DNA from: an uncultured Aquimarina sp.
GTDB lineage: Bacteria; Bacteroidota; Bacteroidia; Flavobacteriales; Flavobacteriaceae
Assembly: GCA_947502885.1 (NCBI GenBank)
Contig: CANNBP010000009.1
Span: 62,001 to 126,000 of the forward strand
Direction of reading: 5' to 3'
Length of the DNA stretch: 64,000 nt
Within the stretch, counting starts at the first letter, position 1, and each line of letters begins with the position of its first letter. Shown here in pieces: positions 61,008 through 64,000 of the stretch. The notes beneath the pieces were generated by a model. It did no database searches, had not been told where the DNA came from, and saw only the letters and a list, made by a program, of their open reading frames with translations. The translations under genes were made by a program, and so were the position numbers.

Positions 61008-62111
61008 TTAAATCACTCCTGCACAAACCTTTAATCTTAGGACTTTTTTTATAGACTGTGCAATTTGCTTTTTATAAGTTGCATTTGTCTTCATTTCGGT
61101 AAGAATTGCATTAATAGTTTTTATTTCATCCTGTGGCATTAGTATTAAATCACAACCAGCTTTAGAAGCAAGTAAGGGTGCGTTGTCGAGAATAGTCACA
61201 GCTTTCATAATATTAAGAGCATCAGAGATAATAATGCCTTTAAACCCCATTTTTTCTTTTAACAGACCAGTTACAATTTTTCGAGAACAACTAGAAGGAA
61301 TCCCGTTGGTGTCGTATTTTTCATTGTTTTTTATGGTAATATGTGCCACCATAATAGATAAAACACCATCCTCAATAATCTTTTTGTAATTATCAACCTC
61401 TTGCATTGGTCCATCGATGTACACACTTTGTTTGTGCGTGTCTCCTTTAACTAGACCATGTCCGGGAAAATGTTTAGCGGTTGCTATAATCCCGCCTTGT
61501 TGGGTACATTTTATAAATTGATTTGCTAATTGTACTACACTCTCTTTATCATTGCCATAACTTCTTGATTTTATTGCCTCGTTATTAGGGCTAACATCCA
61601 ATACAGGAGCATAGTTATGATGTACTCCAATTTCTCGAAGTTCTTGGTTAATAGAATTGACAACAGCATCAGATTGTTCTTCGGTCTTAATATCTATAGT
61701 TTTACCTACATCACGTGCGCCTTTAATTCTACTAGCTAGTAAACTAGGTTCTGCATCCATGCTGTAAAGAAGAGGTAAGCTTTTATTTTTGACAGAAAGT
61801 TCGTTTAGAGCAAGAATATCTTCTATGTGTTTTTGTTTTTGTCCTTTTAAAAAAACTACACCTCCTATTGCATTTTGAGTAACCAATTTTTTTACGGTTG
61901 CATGTGGTTTACCAATCTCACCGCCAGAAGTAATAATCATTTGCGCTACTTTTTGATGATCAGTTAAGGTGTTATAAATAGAATCTACAGTATATTCTAA
62001 TTCTGAATTATAAGTATAAAAATCTTGCAAGCTAAACTTTGAGGATTGCGCAGTTACTGAAAGGGTACAGAAATATAATAAGGCAGATGTAATAACTAAA
62101 AAATTTCGCAT
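61008..62111 (-). CDS. nagZ: Glycoside hydrolase family 3 (beta-N-acetylhexosaminidase-like)
   Basis: This 367-residue exported GH3 enzyme has a signal (RNFLVITSALLYFCTLSVTAQ), DHQKVAQMIITSGGE at the start of the barrel, APVLDVSPNNEAI, the KHFPGHGLVKGDTH motif with the catalytic His region of NagZ-type GH3, and the nucleophile Asp in IIISDAL. It should remove N-acetylglucosamine from peptidoglycan fragments or similar glycans. Unlike cytoplasmic NagZ it has a signal peptide, so it acts in the periplasm or outside. ATG 62111 is preferred to 62132. A sulfurtransferase gene is upstream on the same strand. Confidence 0.88.
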   Translation of the reverse strand: MRNFLVITSALLYFCTLSVTAQSSKFSLQDFYTYNSELEYTVDSIYNTLTDHQKVAQMIITSGGEIGKPHATVKKLVTQNAIGGVVFLKGQKQKHIEDILALNELSVKNKSLPLLYSMDAEPSLLASRIKGARDVGKTIDIKTEEQSDAVVNSINQELREIGVHHNYAPVLDVSPNNEAIKSRSYGNDKESVVQLANQFIKCTQQGGIIATAKHFPGHGLVKGDTHKQSVYIDGPMQEVDNYKKIIEDGVLSIMVAHITIKNNEKYDTNGIPSSCSRKIVTGLLKEKMGFKGIIISDALNIMKAVTILDNAPLLASKAGCDLILMPQDEIKTINAILTEMKTNATYKKQIAQSIKKVLRLKVCAGVI

Positions 62112-62134
62112 GAGTATAGATTTGTATGTCATTT

Positions 62135-62983
62135 TTATTTTTCTATTAGGACATTATTTAATTGTCCCCATTCACTCCAAGAGCCGTCATATATAGACAT
62201 TTTAGAGTAGCCAGTTATTTCTGCAGCCAGCATAAGTATACAAGCAGTGATTCCTGATCCGCAGGTAAAGATCAGTTTTTTATTTCCAATAGTAAAACTC
62301 TTTAGGATGTTCTCTAATTCTGATTGAGATTTCATTGTCGTCTCGTTTAATACATTTTTGTAATGTAGATTCATTGAGTTAGGAATATGCCCACCTTTAA
62401 GGTCTGCTCTGGGTTCGGGTTCAGTGGCTCTAAATCTACCTGGAGAACGAGCATCTATAATTAATGTATCTTCTGCATACATACATGTATGAATATCTTT
62501 GGCATTACTAACCAATTCTTGCTGAAACACAGCTGTAAAACTTCCTTGATCATAATTTGGTATAGTATCACTAGGTTGGCAGGGGAGATTTGCCTTTGTC
62601 CAAGCAGGAAAACCACCATCTAAAACTGCAACGTTTGCGTGCCCCATACTTTTAAACATCCACCACACTCTTGGGCTCGAATAGATTCCTAATTTATCAT
62701 ATACTACAATTGTATGATGATTGCTAATACCTAGCTCTTTACAAGCTTTAGAGAAAAGCTCGGGAGTAGGTAACATATTAGGAATATCTGTGTTGAGGTC
62801 AGAAAATATTTTTTTGATATCAAAAAATCGACTTCCTGATATTTTTAAAGACAAAGTATTAGTTTCTTTTGCTGAGGTTACTTTTTTGATAGTTGCATCA
62901 AGAATAATAAGATCAGGATGATTCAAATGTTTAGAAAGCCAGTTTATAGAAACAAGAGGTTGTGTGATTTGTAAAGTGTTCAT
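62135..62983 (-). CDS. sseA: Mercaptopyruvate/thiosulfate sulfurtransferase
   Basis: This 282-residue protein has two rhodanese domains. The first (~5-135) has IILDATIKKV and VVYDKLGIYSSPRVWWMFKSMGHANVAVLDGG. The second carries LIIDARSPGRF and the catalytic Cys241 in FTCGSGITACIL. The CGSGxTA loop is typical of 3-mercaptopyruvate rather than thiosulfate-specific enzymes. It transfers sulfur to cyanide or thiols. It precedes the GH3 gene on the minus strand with ~23 nt, and may be transcribed with it by chance rather than function. Confidence 0.9.
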   Translation of the reverse strand: MNTLQITQPLVSINWLSKHLNHPDLIILDATIKKVTSAKETNTLSLKISGSRFFDIKKIFSDLNTDIPNMLPTPELFSKACKELGISNHHTIVVYDKLGIYSSPRVWWMFKSMGHANVAVLDGGFPAWTKANLPCQPSDTIPNYDQGSFTAVFQQELVSNAKDIHTCMYAEDTLIIDARSPGRFRATEPEPRADLKGGHIPNSMNLHYKNVLNETTMKSQSELENILKSFTIGNKKLIFTCGSGITACILMLAAEITGYSKMSIYDGSWSEWGQLNNVLIEK

Positions 62984-63001
62984 AAGTCAAAAATACAAAA
63001 A

Positions 63002-63457
63002 TCAAGATGTAATAAATTTGTTAAGTAAGGTATTAGTTTGTTGATTTAATTTTTTTCTAAAAAAAGAGGTCCCTCCTAGTATTTTACCTTTCCAACCCAA
63101 AGCTTGTGATGCCCACTTGTGCAAATTGAAATGATCGATGTGTTTTATAATTTTACCATCTTTAAATTCGAATTGTGCATCTATTTTGTTATGCACATTT
63201 CGTCCGGTTTGGCTAAAAGAATACCAAGCCTCCCAATGTGCTTTTCCGGTTGTTGTATTTGCTTCTATTTCTGAGAATTCGATTTTAAGATCTTTGGCAT
63301 TTTTGCATAACATTCTCCACATGTTTTTTGCTCGATCTCCTTTAAGTTTACCAAAAGCAGGATCTTCAAAAACAACGTCATCATGATAGCAGGATACCAT
63401 GGTATCAGCATCACAATTTTGAAATGCAGTATAAAAAGTTTCAATAAGTGTCTTCAT
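63002..63457 (-). CDS. NTF2-like / SnoaL-like protein
   Basis: This 151-residue protein has the cone-shaped NTF2 pattern: LIETFYTAFQNCDADTMVSCYHDDVVFEDPAFGKLKGDRAKNMWRML, then a strand with AHWEAWYSFSQTGRNVHNKIDAQFEFKDGKIIKHIDHFN. The FEDPAF and HIDHFN parts are characteristic of nuclear transport factor 2 family proteins of Flavobacteriia. Substrate is not known; such proteins may be isomerases, hydrolases or binding proteins. It lies between the sulfurtransferase and gpsA genes on the minus strand. Confidence 0.85.
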   Translation of the reverse strand: MKTLIETFYTAFQNCDADTMVSCYHDDVVFEDPAFGKLKGDRAKNMWRMLCKNAKDLKIEFSEIEANTTTGKAHWEAWYSFSQTGRNVHNKIDAQFEFKDGKIIKHIDHFNLHKWASQALGWKGKILGGTSFFRKKLNQQTNTLLNKFITS

Positions 63458-63497
63458 AATATCTAAGTGAAAATCAAGATTATGAAGATAAGAATAA

Positions 63498-64000
63498 TTA
63501 GTCTAGTTTATCGGCCAGTTTTTTAAATACTTTTTTTGGGTTTTTGTCTTCGTATAAAACGGCATGAACAGCATCAATAATGGGCGTTCGAGTTGTTTGA
63601 GTGGTATCTAACTCAAAAGCGGTTTTTGCAGCGTAATATCCTTCTGCAATCATATTCATCTCCATTTGAGCACTCTTTACAGTATACCCCTTGCCAATCA
63701 TATTACCAAACATTCGATTTCGTGAGAAGGTAGAGTATCCAGTAACTAATAAATCACCTAAATAAGCAGAATTATTAATATTACGTTTCATTTTATGAAC
63801 CTTTTTAATAAAACGTTTCATTTCTCGAATGGCATTACTCATTAATACACTTTGAAAGTTATCACCATATCCAAGTCCATGGGCAATTCCTGCAGCCAAA
63901 GAGTATATGTTTTTAAGAACAGCGGCATACTCTGTACCGATGATATCATCACTAATTTTACATTTGATATAGTCGCTTATAAGATGATCGGCCATTACTT
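63498..64000 (-). CDS. gpsA: NAD(P)+-dependent glycerol-3-phosphate dehydrogenase, C-terminal part (cut by window end)
   Basis: The frame is open across the right edge; Met at 63995 is internal, preceded in frame by Val. The visible 166 residues match the C-terminal helical domain of GpsA: GTEYAAVLKNIYSLAAGIAHGLGYGDN contains the catalytic Lys of the ALKN motif, followed by ALISRG-like sequence (MSNAIREMKRF), SAYLGDLLVTGYSTFSRNRMFG and GKGYTV. The N-terminal NAD-binding half is outside the window. It reduces dihydroxyacetone phosphate to glycerol-3-phosphate for lipid synthesis. Confidence 0.92.
   Translation of the reverse strand, partial: VMADHLISDYIKCKISDDIIGTEYAAVLKNIYSLAAGIAHGLGYGDNFQSVLMSNAIREMKRFIKKVHKMKRNINNSAYLGDLLVTGYSTFSRNRMFGNMIGKGYTVKSAQMEMNMIAEGYYAAKTAFELDTTQTTRTPIIDAVHAVLYEDKNPKKVFKKLADKLD

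Noticed and set aside
1..64000. tRNA, rRNA, CRISPR, insertion sequence, riboswitch
   Set aside because: I looked in the spacers and saw no cloverleaf, no spaced direct repeats, no transposase and no recognisable riboswitch; small RNAs cannot be excluded by eye.

Overview
The window is AT-rich, gene-dense DNA from a member of the Bacteroidota, most likely a marine Flavobacteriaceae (an Aquimarina-like genome would fit, but the sequence alone does not prove a genus). Reasons: a type IX secretion (T9SS) lipoprotein of the PorW/SprE family; a secreted phosphatase with a T9SS C-terminal sorting domain; family-typical neighbourhoods (purD, pheS, DUF4254 plus GT9, PorW-bactofilin-AtpZ-atpBEFHAG without atpDC, and TPR-DUF4292-EnvC-like); Bacteroidota -7 promoter elements of the form TANNTTTG; almost no Shine-Dalgarno sequences; and frequent TTG and GTG starts. 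I found no rRNA, tRNA, CRISPR array, insertion sequence or prophage.

Layout. 1-5.8 kb is the end of a surface-polysaccharide cluster: glycosyltransferase, priming sugar-phosphate transferase, UDP-glucose dehydrogenase, UDP-xylose synthase and an O-antigen ligase/polymerase-like protein. 5.9-13.5 kb holds purD, pheS, flavobacterial small proteins, a DUF4254-GT9 pair and an orphan PaaE-type reductase. 13.7-17.0 kb is a compact PadR / HAAS-like membrane protein / DUF5687-like permease / ABC ATPase locus with a palindromic operator candidate. 17.1-26.1 kb runs from PorW/SprE through bactofilin into the ATP synthase genes, with two strong intercistronic hairpins. A three-lesion pseudogene follows directly after the atp terminator.

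27-35.4 kb has a PPC-domain lipoprotein, a flippase and a dut / nucleotidyltransferase / TPR / DUF4292 / EnvC-like operon whose last LytM domain has lost every zinc ligand. 35.8-38.8 kb encodes a 1020-residue multidomain T9SS-exported metallophosphoesterase. 39-48 kb holds housekeeping genes (thioesterase, ferritin, an HU-SPOR membrane protein, DprA, an M48 protease, NadD, Gmk, YicC).

48-58.4 kb is rich in haem genes: hemJ-like, hemH (overlapping a MATE exporter gene), a PchR-like AraC regulator divergent from hemA, then hemA-hemC-hemD-hemE. These cover glutamyl-tRNA to uroporphyrinogen III and coproporphyrinogen III, plus the last oxidation and iron insertion; hemL, hemB and hemF/N are not in the window. 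58.4-61 kb is a small accessory patch: a DUF6973-like protein, an XRE regulator with a textbook operator over its own promoter, and two unrecognised proteins. 61-64 kb ends with a GH3 glycosidase, a mercaptopyruvate-type sulfurtransferase, an NTF2-like protein and a gpsA gene cut by the window edge.

Most of the window is ordinary flavobacterial core genome. I did not find one clear undescribed system. The best candidates for a second look are the PadR-HAAS-DUF5687-ABC locus, the structured spacers inside the atp operon, the HU-SPOR protein and the unusual phosphatase active site.
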